Made by a program: the position numbers and the translations under genes
The notes under the pieces: generated by a model
What the model saw: only the letters and a program-made list of their open reading frames with translations
Database searches by the model: none
Told to the model about the DNA's origin: nothing
Part shown: piece after piece, positions 1-7,188 of the stretch
Numbering within the stretch: the stretch's first letter is position 1
Layout: each line of letters begins with the position of its first letter
Origin: CALCKU01 sp964654665
GTDB lineage: Bacteria > Pseudomonadota > Alphaproteobacteria > Caulobacterales > Maricaulaceae
Direction: 5' to 3'
Length of the DNA: 11,494 nucleotides
NCBI GenBank assembly: GCA_964654665.1
Contig: CAZZKV010000044.1
Location: 1 to 11,494 of the forward strand

Positions 1-248
1 TTCATCCTCGCTAAAGGCGAAATCGGGTTGTTGTTTGCCGCTGGGTTCTGGCGAGAGTGTAAAGCCGTCAAAATCAGAAAAATCACTGGCCGGGCCCTGT
101 TCGAACGGCGGGGCGAGTATGGCGGCTTCTGGTCCGGCCCATTGGCTGGATAGGTAAATTTCCGGATTGAAATTTACATCATCCTCATAAAGAGAGAGAG
201 AGAGAGCTCGGTGTCACCTATATCAAAATAATCCACATTATCCTCCAT
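1..248 (-). CDS. Partial acidic protein, 5' end, frame interrupted by an (AG)8 tract
   Basis: No family is recognised. On the minus strand an ATG at 248-246 opens a frame that reads MEDNVDYFDIGDTELSLSL and, with the repeat as assembled, stops at TAA 176-174 after 24 codons. A second frame is open from 213 to the window edge and reads 62 coding-like, acidic codons from 186 (EDDVNFNPEIYLSSQWAGPE, and so on), with no ATG, GTG or TTG start of its own. The two frames meet at the (CT)8 tract; losing one unit or gaining two would join them into a single protein of more than 80 residues that continues past the window. No clear Shine-Dalgarno sequence precedes the ATG. This could be a contingency (phase-variable) locus, a pseudogene or a repeat-length assembly error. 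The gene continues beyond position 1. Confidence 0.5.
154..177. repeat. Perfect 9-bp inverted repeat
   Basis: Arms GTAAATTTC (154-162) and GAAATTTAC (169-177) flank a 6-nt spacer CGGATT. It lies within the long minus-strand frame, about 14 bp downstream of the AG tract. It could form a hairpin or be a dimeric protein site, but it also simply encodes VNF..EIY, so chance is possible. Confidence 0.4.
191..206. repeat. (AG)8 dinucleotide tract inside the 5' end of the left-edge ORF
   Basis: Eight uninterrupted AG units ((CT)8 on the coding strand), encoding alternating Leu-Ser. It lies 14 codons after the minus-strand ATG, exactly where the reading frame must change for the ORF to stay open. Tracts like this are prone to slipped-strand mispairing, which changes length by 2 bp and therefore shifts the frame. 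Confidence 0.9.
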
Positions 249-331
249 TTATTATGTTATAGATGTGTTAACCATAACCTCAGGGACATAATAATCAAGA
301 TGCAACCTAACCTTAAAATCAGGGCCCGCCC
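249..331. promoter_or_regulatory. Divergent intergenic region with a TTAACCAT motif
   Basis: This 83-bp AT-rich spacer separates the minus-strand left-edge ORF from the plus-strand membrane protein gene and should hold both promoters. It contains TTAACCAT at 268-275, identical to the half-site reported for the cell-cycle regulator CtrA in Caulobacter-type alphaproteobacteria. No second TTAA sits at the 7-nt spacing of a full CtrA box. No convincing -35/-10 pair could be fixed by eye. Confidence 0.3.
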
Positions 332-1402
332 ATGAGCCAGATGACGCCCAATGAAATCCGCGCGGCTATCAAGGCCGATATTATAACCCCGGCCAAAGGC
401 AAGGCGCTTTTAGGCGCGTCCCATAACGGCATGGCCGAAACCGGGCCCCTAGGGAATGCGGCTATCGGGGATGAAGAAAATTTGCGGTTTCTGCGCGGGT
501 TTTCCGATGTGTTTATTGCCATTGGCATAGGGCTTTTAGCGCTGGGCCTCTCGGCATTGGCGGCACTGCTGGGCGGCGGCTTATCCTTTATCGGAGCGGC
601 CGCTATTATGGCGCTGCTGGCGGAATATTTCGGGCGCAAACGGCGCGCCCATCTGCCGACATTGATCTGCGCGCTGGCGTTTTTACTGTTCATCCAACGC
701 GGCGTCGGGGTTCTGGTTTATGATTGGGGGTGGGGCGCGGGGCTGACAACATCTATCATTACAGCGGCGGCAATGGTTTTATTTTACCTGCGGGTGCGCC
801 TGCCCTTTTGCATCGCATTGATTGCCGTCTCTTTGCTATATCTATGCTATAGCCTGTTGTTTCGCGCAGCCCCCAATTGGGCCGGAGTCCATTTTGGCTG
901 GGTGCTTTTTAGCGGCGGATTGGGCTGTTTTATCACCGCGCTATTATATGATATCAAAGATTTGCACCGCAAAACCCGCTTTTCCGATAATGCCTTTTGG
1001 CTGCATTTTACCGCTGCGCCGCTGATCATTCACGGCCTTGCGCTCGAAGCTGTCAGCCTGAAATCAGAAATGCTATTTAATCTGGTGCCGGTTGTGACAC
1101 TCACAGATAGCGATGCTTTTATCATTTTGCTGATCGTTGCAGTAATCATCCTGATCGGTCTGGCCATTAATCGCCGTGCGTTAATTGTCTCATCCCTTGG
1201 CTATGCGGCAATCGCCATCGGCTTTCTTGCCCATAAAACCGGAGCCGGTTTTGGTATGAGTGCCGCCATGGCCCTATTATGTATTGGCGCCGGTATTGTC
1301 CTGCTGGGGGCGGCTTGGCATGGACTGCGCAATCGCCTCATTACGCTCTTGCCGAAATGGCGCATTTTTCCGCCGCCCTATGACCCTGATTTTAAAGCCT
1401 AG
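332..1402 (+). CDS. Multi-pass inner membrane protein, DUF2157/DUF4401-like
   Basis: A 356-residue protein with a soluble N-terminal stretch (about 1-55) starting MSQMTPNEIRAAIKADIITP, followed by roughly nine or ten hydrophobic helices from about 57 to 330 and a short Pro-rich cytoplasmic tail (WRIFPPPYDP). The N-terminal segment plus many short helices resembles the DUF2157/DUF4401 type of uncharacterised membrane protein; this assignment is by general look only. Basic patches such as GRKRR at 101-105 suggest cytoplasmic loops. The start is the only ATG at the head of the frame; no good Shine-Dalgarno sequence is visible. The gene ends 40 bp before hslU on the same strand, so the two may be co-transcribed. 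Substrate and role are unknown. Confidence 0.8.
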   Translation: MSQMTPNEIRAAIKADIITPAKGKALLGASHNGMAETGPLGNAAIGDEENLRFLRGFSDVFIAIGIGLLALGLSALAALLGGGLSFIGAAAIMALLAEYFGRKRRAHLPTLICALAFLLFIQRGVGVLVYDWGWGAGLTTSIITAAAMVLFYLRVRLPFCIALIAVSLLYLCYSLLFRAAPNWAGVHFGWVLFSGGLGCFITALLYDIKDLHRKTRFSDNAFWLHFTAAPLIIHGLALEAVSLKSEMLFNLVPVVTLTDSDAFIILLIVAVIILIGLAINRRALIVSSLGYAAIAIGFLAHKTGAGFGMSAAMALLCIGAGIVLLGAAWHGLRNRLITLLPKWRIFPPPYDPDFKA

Positions 1403-1442
1403 CCCGCCTTGATTACGCCGCCGCGTCCCCTATCTATCCTGT

Positions 1443-2744
1443 ATGACTGATTTTACCCCCCGCGAGATTGTCTCCGAGCTTGACCGCCATATTGTCGCCC
1501 AGAGCGATGCGAAACGCGCTGTAGCGATTGCCCTGCGAAATCGGTGGCGACGACGGCGTGTTTCCGATGATCTGCGCAGCGAAGTTACACCGAAAAACAT
1601 TTTGATGATTGGTCCGACGGGTGTCGGGAAAACCGAAATATCGCGGCGACTGGCCAAATTGGCCCAAGCGCCCTTTATAAAGATCGAAGCAACAAAATTT
1701 ACCGAAGTCGGCTATGTGGGCCGCGACGTTGAACAAATCATCCGCGACCTGATTGAGGCGGCTATTAGCTTGCTGCGCGATCAACGCCGCGAACAAGTTC
1801 AGGCCCAAGCCGAATTGGCAGCAGAAAAACGTATTCTTGATGCACTGGTCGGTGAAAATGCAGGTACAACAACACGCGAAAAATTTCGGGCCAAGCTCAC
1901 CGCCGGCGAGTTGGATGATACCGAGGTTGAGCTAGAGCTAACTGATAAATCCTCCCCGTTCCAAGGCTTTGAAATCCCCGGACAACCCGGCGCCTCTATG
2001 GGGATGATGGATTTAGGGTCACTATTTAAAGGCGGCGGAAAAACCAAAACCGTCAAATTTCGGATTGGCGATGCCCATGGTCCGCTTATGTCGGAAGAGG
2101 CGGATAAATTAATTGATGATGATGCGATCACGCGAGAGGCCGTCGAGCGGGCTGAAAATGACGGAATTGTTTTTCTCGACGAAATTGACAAAATCACTAC
2201 ACGCTCGGATGCCCGCGGCGGTGACGTTTCGCGCGAAGGCGTACAGCGCGATCTGCTGCCTTTGATTGAAGGAACAACTGTATCTACAAAATATGGCCCT
2301 GTTAAAACCGATCATATTCTATTTATTGCCTCGGGCGCTTTTCATGTGGCCAAGCCATCCGATCTTCTGCCGGAACTGCAAGGCCGCTTGCCGATACGGG
2401 TTGAACTGCGCGCCTTAACCGAAGCCGACTTTGTGCGTATCTTAACCGAGCCCGAAGCCAGCCTGATCCGGCAATATAAAGCTTTAATGGCGACAGAAGA
2501 TGTCGAGCTAGAGTTTACAGAGACGGGTATCGCCGAAATTGCGAAAATTGCCGCCAATGTAAACGGCTCTGTCGAAAATATTGGCGCGCGCCGTCTGCAT
2601 ACGGTCATGGAACGTCTACTGGATGATATCAGTTTCACAGCCACAGATAAGAGCGGGCAAAGCGTGGCAATTGATGCAACCTATGTGCGCGAACATGTTG
2701 GCAAACTGGCGGCAGATCAGGATTTGAGTAAATTTATTCTCTAA
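1443..2744 (+). CDS. hslU: ATP-dependent protease ATPase subunit HslU (ClpY)
   Basis: HslU is the AAA+ unfoldase that binds and threads substrates into the HslV peptidase in the cytoplasm. The 433-residue length is normal. Visible motifs are Walker A GPTGVGKT (57-64), the pore loop GYVGRD (90-95), the inserted I domain (about 110-235), Walker B IVFLDE (242-247), the ELQGRLPIRV arginine-finger segment (R315), sensor 2 GARRLHTVME (381-390) and the C-terminal tail DLSKFIL, which in this family docks into HslV. All key residues are intact. The start ATG has no obvious Shine-Dalgarno sequence, but the protein begins at the family's normal position (MTDFTPREIV). hslV, usually adjacent, is not in this window. 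Confidence 0.98.
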   Translation: MTDFTPREIVSELDRHIVAQSDAKRAVAIALRNRWRRRRVSDDLRSEVTPKNILMIGPTGVGKTEISRRLAKLAQAPFIKIEATKFTEVGYVGRDVEQIIRDLIEAAISLLRDQRREQVQAQAELAAEKRILDALVGENAGTTTREKFRAKLTAGELDDTEVELELTDKSSPFQGFEIPGQPGASMGMMDLGSLFKGGGKTKTVKFRIGDAHGPLMSEEADKLIDDDAITREAVERAENDGIVFLDEIDKITTRSDARGGDVSREGVQRDLLPLIEGTTVSTKYGPVKTDHILFIASGAFHVAKPSDLLPELQGRLPIRVELRALTEADFVRILTEPEASLIRQYKALMATEDVELEFTETGIAEIAKIAANVNGSVENIGARRLHTVMERLLDDISFTATDKSGQSVAIDATYVREHVGKLAADQDLSKFIL

Positions 2745-2804
2745 GGCACTAGTCTATAGGCTACTAATTTGACGCCGCCGGGCTTTCTATGTCAGGAGAG
2801 CTAT

Positions 2805-3644
2805 ATGCTATCAGATATCCTTATTAATTTTTTCCATTCCGCTCCCCTTGTTTTCGGGCTGCTAATAATATTATGGACTATCAGCCTTACGGTAAAAGAT
2901 GCCAGCTTGATTGATATTTTCTGGGGATTTGGGTTTTTAGTCGTTGGGGCAGTCTGTCTGTATCTGGCGAATCCCAAAACGCCCTATCTTTATTTACTAG
3001 GCAGTTTGCCCATGCTGTGGGGAGCACGGCTTACGCTCTATCTGGCCCGGCGCAATCTTGGCCACGGCGAAGATACGCGGTATATTGCCATGCGCCTGCG
3101 CGCCGAGAAAAAAGGACTATCCGAAACGGCATGGCGCATCCGAACGCTTTTTACCGTTTATTTCGGGCAATTCCTCTTGATTATGATCGTCAGCGCGCCG
3201 GTTTGGATCGCTATGGCCAGCGCTAATCCAGACCTTACACAAAAACCCACGGCGATAGGGCCTCTGGCCGTGATCGGGGTCGTGTTGTGGCTGATCGGAT
3301 TTCTGTTTGAAGCCATTGGCGATGCGCAGCTTGCAGCCTTTAAAAAACAATATGCCGATTATTCCGGTGCTTATGAGGATAAACCTGTCCTCGATACCGG
3401 ATTATGGAAATATACGCGTCATCCGAATTATTTTGGCAATGCCTGCTTATGGTGGGGCATTTGGCTGGTGGCCTGCCAAGCGCCTTGGGGCTGGGTATCT
3501 GTTTTTGCACCGCTCATTATGACTGTTTTGCTAACCCGCATCTCGGGCCGTGACCTGTTGGAACGCCAACTTAAAAAACGCCCCGCCTATCAAGATTATA
3601 TTACGCGCACATCAGGTTTTTTCCCATGGCCACCGAAACGATAA
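2805..3644 (+). CDS. DUF1295 membrane protein (steroid 5-alpha-reductase-like fold)
   Basis: A 279-residue integral membrane protein of the DUF1295 family, related to the C-terminal domain of steroid 5-alpha reductases and isoprenylcysteine methyltransferases. The conserved parts are GHGEDTRY (86-93) and LDTGLWKYTRHPNYFG (196-211), the latter being the family's cofactor-site motif. Helices lie at about 12-32, 36-56, 62-81, 115-137, 151-171, 208-226 and 228-245. The start at ATG 2805 is chosen because AGGAG (2794-2798) sits 6 nt upstream; a longer TTG start at 2769 has no such support. It begins 60 bp after hslU and ends convergently, 31 bp from the DUF1499 gene. The physiological substrate is unknown; an NADPH-dependent lipid or sterol-type reductase is the usual suggestion. 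Confidence 0.9.
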   Translation: MLSDILINFFHSAPLVFGLLIILWTISLTVKDASLIDIFWGFGFLVVGAVCLYLANPKTPYLYLLGSLPMLWGARLTLYLARRNLGHGEDTRYIAMRLRAEKKGLSETAWRIRTLFTVYFGQFLLIMIVSAPVWIAMASANPDLTQKPTAIGPLAVIGVVLWLIGFLFEAIGDAQLAAFKKQYADYSGAYEDKPVLDTGLWKYTRHPNYFGNACLWWGIWLVACQAPWGWVSVFAPLIMTVLLTRISGRDLLERQLKKRPAYQDYITRTSGFFPWPPKR

Positions 3645-3675
3645 ACTCACTCTATCTTTAGGTTAAATCTAATGT

Positions 3676-4539
3676 TCAGGAAGGCTTCAGCAGCCCCAAA
3701 AATGTACGAATACGAGCGGCATTAGCTCCCAAATCCGAGCCACCAACGCGGCTGATAGACCGAATATCAACCAGCGAACCACCGCCTTCGGACGGACGAA
3801 TTCGGATAATAATATCATCTTTAAATCCATACCAGAAACTTGTGTCAGTGGCTTCGATTAATCCTGCCGCCCTATCTTCTAGTGATATATCCCAGCTCAA
3901 TTGCCGCGCCGCAGCCTTGGCCGCCCCAAATACAACATCCGGCGTATCGGTTAAAATCAGCGGCCGGATATCGGCATAATCATCGGTTTGCGTTTGCAAG
4001 GCAGAAACCAGCGCCATGACCGGTTTCCCGTCTGGTGTTTTTTGTGATGTCGGAGCCTTTTTCCCGCTATAATCAACGGTATTAACCCCCGGTGTTTGCG
4101 CGCGGCGTTCCAACATAGCCTCGGAAAAAACCGGTATATCTTGCGTATCCGTTGTAATATCGTGAATAAATGGCAGACGTTCAGCTGTTTTTTTAACGCC
4201 GACCAATTTCACTAATCCGCCTAAACCGATGAGCAAGGCTAGAACACTCACGCCAAAGCCTTTACGTGGCTGAATAGCCAAAGCCATCACCAAGGATATA
4301 ACCCCCATAACTAAAGCAACTAAAAGCACGAGCGGGCCTAGCTTTTGGTTTAATGTGCCAAAAGCAAACCGCAGATCAATCACACCTAATTTATACCCAA
4401 TAGCCGCAAAAATAAAAATCAACGGCGCAAGGATGACGCTGGCCCAAGCGGCACGGAATATCCATCTGCGTATCCTCTGGCGTTTTAATCCCTTTGGCTT
4501 TGGCGGAATAATCGTAACATCCGTTTTTTCATCAGTCAT
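3676..4539 (-). CDS. DUF1499 domain membrane protein
   Basis: 287 residues. A basic N-terminal tail (KPKGLKRQRIRR) precedes three predicted membrane helices (about 29-50, 67-88 and 95-114), then a soluble DUF1499 domain from about 122. Recognisable blocks are PFIHDITTDTQD (123-134), EATDTSFWYGFKDDIIIRI (229-247) and the conserved end VDIRSISRVGGSDLGANAARI. The role of DUF1499 is not known. ATG 4539-4537 is preceded by a purine-rich GGGAGAAGAG stretch 3 nt upstream. It follows the small membrane gene by only 19 bp, and that gene follows pdxH by 33 bp, so the three are probably one operon reading leftwards. Confidence 0.92.
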   Translation of the reverse strand: MTDEKTDVTIIPPKPKGLKRQRIRRWIFRAAWASVILAPLIFIFAAIGYKLGVIDLRFAFGTLNQKLGPLVLLVALVMGVISLVMALAIQPRKGFGVSVLALLIGLGGLVKLVGVKKTAERLPFIHDITTDTQDIPVFSEAMLERRAQTPGVNTVDYSGKKAPTSQKTPDGKPVMALVSALQTQTDDYADIRPLILTDTPDVVFGAAKAAARQLSWDISLEDRAAGLIEATDTSFWYGFKDDIIIRIRPSEGGGSLVDIRSISRVGGSDLGANAARIRTFLGLLKPS

Positions 4540-4558
4540 AAACTCTTCTCCCGAGGGA

Positions 4559-5026
4559 TTACATGGATGGTATCTGAGACAAGATATAGAGAATAATTGC
4601 CAATACGCCTAGTACGGCTAGAATATTTCGGCCTGATAATAAACCATCATTAGAGCGCGCACCCCAATCACTATGGCGATGAGGGTTGTGATCAGCCCTA
4701 TCGCGGCTATTGAATGAGGTCATATCTTCGCGGCGTTTTTGTAATTTTGCTTGGCGAGCTTGTTTGGCTCTGAATTTTTGCGTAGCGCTGACAAAATCAT
4801 CTTGCTCTGGGTCATCAACTCCGCTCCGCGTCTTAGCCCTATAAATATTGCGGGCAATCGCCCGGGCTGCGACCCGTTTAGCCGCCTGTTGATCCCACGG
4901 ATTTGAGCGCACGTCTTCTGTATGAGAGGCAGGCCTTACGGATTGTTTTTTCTTTGACCACATTCCCTTAAAAAGAAGCGGCCAAATAAAAAACCCCAAA
5001 ACAAGGATAGGAATGAGTGTTTCCAA
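4559..5026 (-). CDS. Small membrane protein with two terminal helices, TTG start
   Basis: No family recognised. The 155-residue product has a hydrophobic helix at each end (about 3-20 and 134-150) and a long, highly charged, Arg/Lys/Gln-rich middle (25-130) including FRAKQARQAKLQKRRED, which may form a helix or coiled coil. The shape suggests both termini in the membrane and a cytoplasmic basic loop. The start codon is TTG at 5026-5024, supported by a perfect AAGGAGG Shine-Dalgarno sequence (plus-strand 5034-5040) with a 7-nt spacer; no ATG is near. It lies between pdxH and the DUF1499 gene with short gaps on both sides, which suggests co-transcription but gives no clear functional clue. Confidence 0.8.
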   Translation of the reverse strand: METLIPILVLGFFIWPLLFKGMWSKKKQSVRPASHTEDVRSNPWDQQAAKRVAARAIARNIYRAKTRSGVDDPEQDDFVSATQKFRAKQARQAKLQKRREDMTSFNSRDRADHNPHRHSDWGARSNDGLLSGRNILAVLGVLAIILYILSQIPSM

Positions 5027-5033
5027 ACTGATA

Positions 5034-5040
5034 CCTCCTT
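5034..5040 (-). promoter_or_regulatory. Strong Shine-Dalgarno deciding a TTG start
   Basis: AAGGAGG on the minus strand, 7 nt before the TTG at 5026-5024. It is one of only two full-consensus ribosome sites seen in the window (the other is inside lysC) and fixes the start of the 155-residue membrane protein. Confidence 0.85.
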
Positions 5041-5059
5041 AACAATATACCTTTTATAT

Positions 5060-5716
5060 TTAAGGGTAAAGACGACGCCGCGTCCAGCCATCTTGAACGG
5101 CACTAAATTGCAAACGATCATGCAAACGATAAGGCCGGTTACGCCAAAATTCGATCTTGCGCGGGGCGACCCGCCAACCATGCCAATGCACGGGCCGCGG
5201 AATATCGCGACCTTTATAGTCTTGGGTTAAGTGGGTAATACGGTCTTCCAAAACTACACGACTCTCCAGTTCGGCCGATTGATCCGATGCAATAGCCCCT
5301 ATACGCGAACCGCGCGCCCGGCTTTGAAAATAGGTATCGGACTCTACAGCGCTAACTGGTTTGGCTGTGCCCCGAATGCGTATCTGGCGGCGCAGGGTTT
5401 TCCAGTGAAAACAAAGCGCGGCTTGGCCATTGTCTTGTAATTGTTCCCCTTTAGCACTGGCAGCATTGGTATAGAAAACAAAACCGCGCGCATCAAAATC
5501 CTTGAGCAAAACAATACGAACATCCGGCATCCCGCTACTATCAACTGTGGCCAGGGACATAGCATGCGGGTCATTAACCTCGGTTTGGCCCGCCTCCTCC
5601 ATCCATTGAGCAAATAAAACGAAAGGATCGCTCTGGGCAAAGATATCGGGATAATTTAATTTAGCTTCCGTATAATCCGAAGCGCTGGGTGTAGGCGGCA
5701 GTATGGGCGTTGTCAT
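5060..5716 (-). CDS. pdxH: Pyridoxamine/pyridoxine 5'-phosphate oxidase
   Basis: FMN-dependent enzyme of the cytoplasm that oxidises pyridoxamine 5'-phosphate or pyridoxine 5'-phosphate to pyridoxal 5'-phosphate, in B6 biosynthesis and salvage. The 218-residue length equals that of E. coli PdxH. Visible family segments are RIVLLKDFD (67-75), FVFYTN (79-84), RRQIRIRGTA (109-118), YFQSRARGSRIGAIASDQS (129-147), the C-terminal dimerisation block WRVAPRKIEFW (181-191) and YRLHDR (196-201), whose Arg197 and His199 match the E. coli active-site residues. The protein ends RRRLYP as is normal. It is the first gene of a probable leftward operon and is divergent from the J-domain gene. Confidence 0.97.
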   Translation of the reverse strand: MTTPILPPTPSASDYTEAKLNYPDIFAQSDPFVLFAQWMEEAGQTEVNDPHAMSLATVDSSGMPDVRIVLLKDFDARGFVFYTNAASAKGEQLQDNGQAALCFHWKTLRRQIRIRGTAKPVSAVESDTYFQSRARGSRIGAIASDQSAELESRVVLEDRITHLTQDYKGRDIPRPVHWHGWRVAPRKIEFWRNRPYRLHDRLQFSAVQDGWTRRRLYP

Positions 5717-5798
5717 AATAATCTCAAAAAAACATATAAAAAGGCTCTATTAACCATATTTATCAGCAGCTTGTTAACGCTAATCCGCTTTGAATAAA
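5717..5798. promoter_or_regulatory. Divergent pdxH / J-domain promoter region with a TTAACCAT motif
   Basis: An AT-rich spacer between divergent genes. TTAACCAT at 5750-5757 repeats the motif seen at 268-275 and matches the CtrA half-site; GTTAAC occurs 16 bp further on (5773-5778). No full TTAA-N7-TTAA box is present. Exact promoters could not be placed. Confidence 0.3.
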
Positions 5799-6053
5799 AT
5801 GGACAATATGGCCAAGAGCCAAATAAGGGTATGCATTTTGACACGACAACAAGCATTAATGACATTAGGGTTGAATATGGCGGCCCGCGAAAATGATATC
5901 CGCGCGGCGTGGCGTAAGAAGGCCAAATTCTTTCACCCGGATAGCCCCTATGCCGATACGGGCGCGTTTCTTCGCGCGAAATCAGCTTATGAAACCCTTA
6001 TTCCGCCCGCACCGCAAATCATGCGGGTACGGGCAGGCTCCAGAGCGTTTTAA
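5799..6053 (+). CDS. Small J-domain (DnaJ N-terminal-like) protein
   Basis: About 84 residues, nearly all one J domain: LTRQQALMTLGL forms helix I, ENDIRAAWRKKAKFFHPD carries helix II and the diagnostic His-Pro-Asp that stimulates the Hsp70 DnaK ATPase, and FLRAKSAYETL is helix III. There is no Gly/Phe region, zinc finger or client-binding domain, so it is a stand-alone J protein whose DnaK role would need another targeting surface. The start is uncertain: ATG 5799, ATG 5808, TTG 5790, or TTG 5838, which has AAGGG at a suitable distance. It ends 54 bp before aroC on the same strand and is probably co-transcribed with it. Confidence 0.8.
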   Translation: MDNMAKSQIRVCILTRQQALMTLGLNMAARENDIRAAWRKKAKFFHPDSPYADTGAFLRAKSAYETLIPPAPQIMRVRAGSRAF

Positions 6054-6107
6054 TTTTCCCAAAGCAAAGCCCTAGCCAGGACAAGGTAGAGCGTTTAAGA
6101 CGCCCCC

Positions 6108-7178
6108 ATGTCGCATAACTCTTTCGGAACATTATTTCGGTTTACCACATGGGGCGAAAGCCACGGCCCGGCGATTGGCTGTGTGATTGACGGCTGTCCA
6201 CCCAAAATTACGCTCACCGAAGCCGATATCCAGTATTATCTGGATAAACGACGTCCGGGGACATCACGATTTGTTACCCAGCGGAATGAAACCGATACCG
6301 TAAAAATTCTCTCGGGGGTTTTCGAAGGCCGGACAACAGGTACGCCGATTAGCCTATTGATTGAAAATACCGATCAACGCTCCAAAGATTATTCAGAGAT
6401 CAAAAACCGCTATCGCCCTGGTCATGCGGATATGACTTATGATGCCAAATATGGCATTCGCGATTATCGCGGCGGCGGACGATCCAGCGCGCGCGAAACC
6501 GCCAACCGCGTAGCGGCAGGCGCTATTGCCCGCAAAGTTTTAGGCCCTGACATCCAGATTCGCGCAGCCGTGATCCAGATCGGTGTTCAAAAAATAAACC
6601 CCGACCATTGGGATTGGGAGGCAGTGAACAACAACCCTTTCTGGTGCCCCGATGCCAAAGCGGCCAAAACTTGGGAGACCTATCTGGATTCTATTCGTAA
6701 AGACGGTAATTCTGTCGGAGCCATTATAGAAGTGCAAGCCAGCGGCGTTCCTGCTGGATGGGGGGCGCCCGTTTATGGTAAGATGGACCAAGATATCGCT
6801 TCGGGTCTAATGTCTATTAATGCAGCTAAAGGGGTTGAAATTGGCGCCGGATTTGCAGCGGGTGGATTTACGGGTACGCAAAATGCCGATGAGATTCGCA
6901 TGAAAGATGGAAAACCGCAATTTCTATCCAATCACGCCGGCGGTATTTTGGGTGGTATAACCAATGGCGATATTATTACAGCACGGCTGGCGATTAAGCC
7001 CACCTCATCCATGCTAACTCCAACCCGCTCTATTGATGCACAAGGCCATAACATCACGGTACGAACAAAGGGGCGCCATGATCCCTGTGTGGGCATTCGC
7101 GCCGTCCCTGTCGCCGAAGCCATGCTCGCCTGTAGCCTCGCCGATCACAAGTTACGCCACCGTGGACAAATAGGGTAA
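6108..7178 (+). CDS. aroC: Chorismate synthase
   Basis: Last enzyme of the shikimate pathway: it converts 5-enolpyruvylshikimate 3-phosphate to chorismate using reduced FMN, in the cytoplasm. The 356 residues match the bacterial family length. Family signatures are present in order: GESHGPAIGCVIDGCP (16-31), the KRRPGTSR loop (48-54), RPGHADMTYDAKYGIRDYRG (103-122), GGRSSARETANRVAAGA (123-139) and RTKGRHDPCVGIRAVPVAEA (319-338). Catalytic histidines His19 and His106 are present. The ATG at 6108 gives the typical N terminus MSHNSFG. No strong Shine-Dalgarno sequence is visible. The broken DUF4268 gene begins 10 bp after its stop. Confidence 0.98.
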   Translation: MSHNSFGTLFRFTTWGESHGPAIGCVIDGCPPKITLTEADIQYYLDKRRPGTSRFVTQRNETDTVKILSGVFEGRTTGTPISLLIENTDQRSKDYSEIKNRYRPGHADMTYDAKYGIRDYRGGGRSSARETANRVAAGAIARKVLGPDIQIRAAVIQIGVQKINPDHWDWEAVNNNPFWCPDAKAAKTWETYLDSIRKDGNSVGAIIEVQASGVPAGWGAPVYGKMDQDIASGLMSINAAKGVEIGAGFAAGGFTGTQNADEIRMKDGKPQFLSNHAGGILGGITNGDIITARLAIKPTSSMLTPTRSIDAQGHNITVRTKGRHDPCVGIRAVPVAEAMLACSLADHKLRHRGQIG

Positions 7179-7188
7179 TCCACCCCCT

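Noticed and set aside
2750..2763. Imperfect palindrome TAGTCTATAGGCTA after hslU, possible terminator
   Set aside because: Five-base stem including a G-T pair, and only three T after it; too weak to call a terminator.
2769..2804. TTG start that would extend the DUF1295 protein by 12 residues
   Set aside because: ATG 2805 has an AGGAG site at the right distance; the extension is unsupported.
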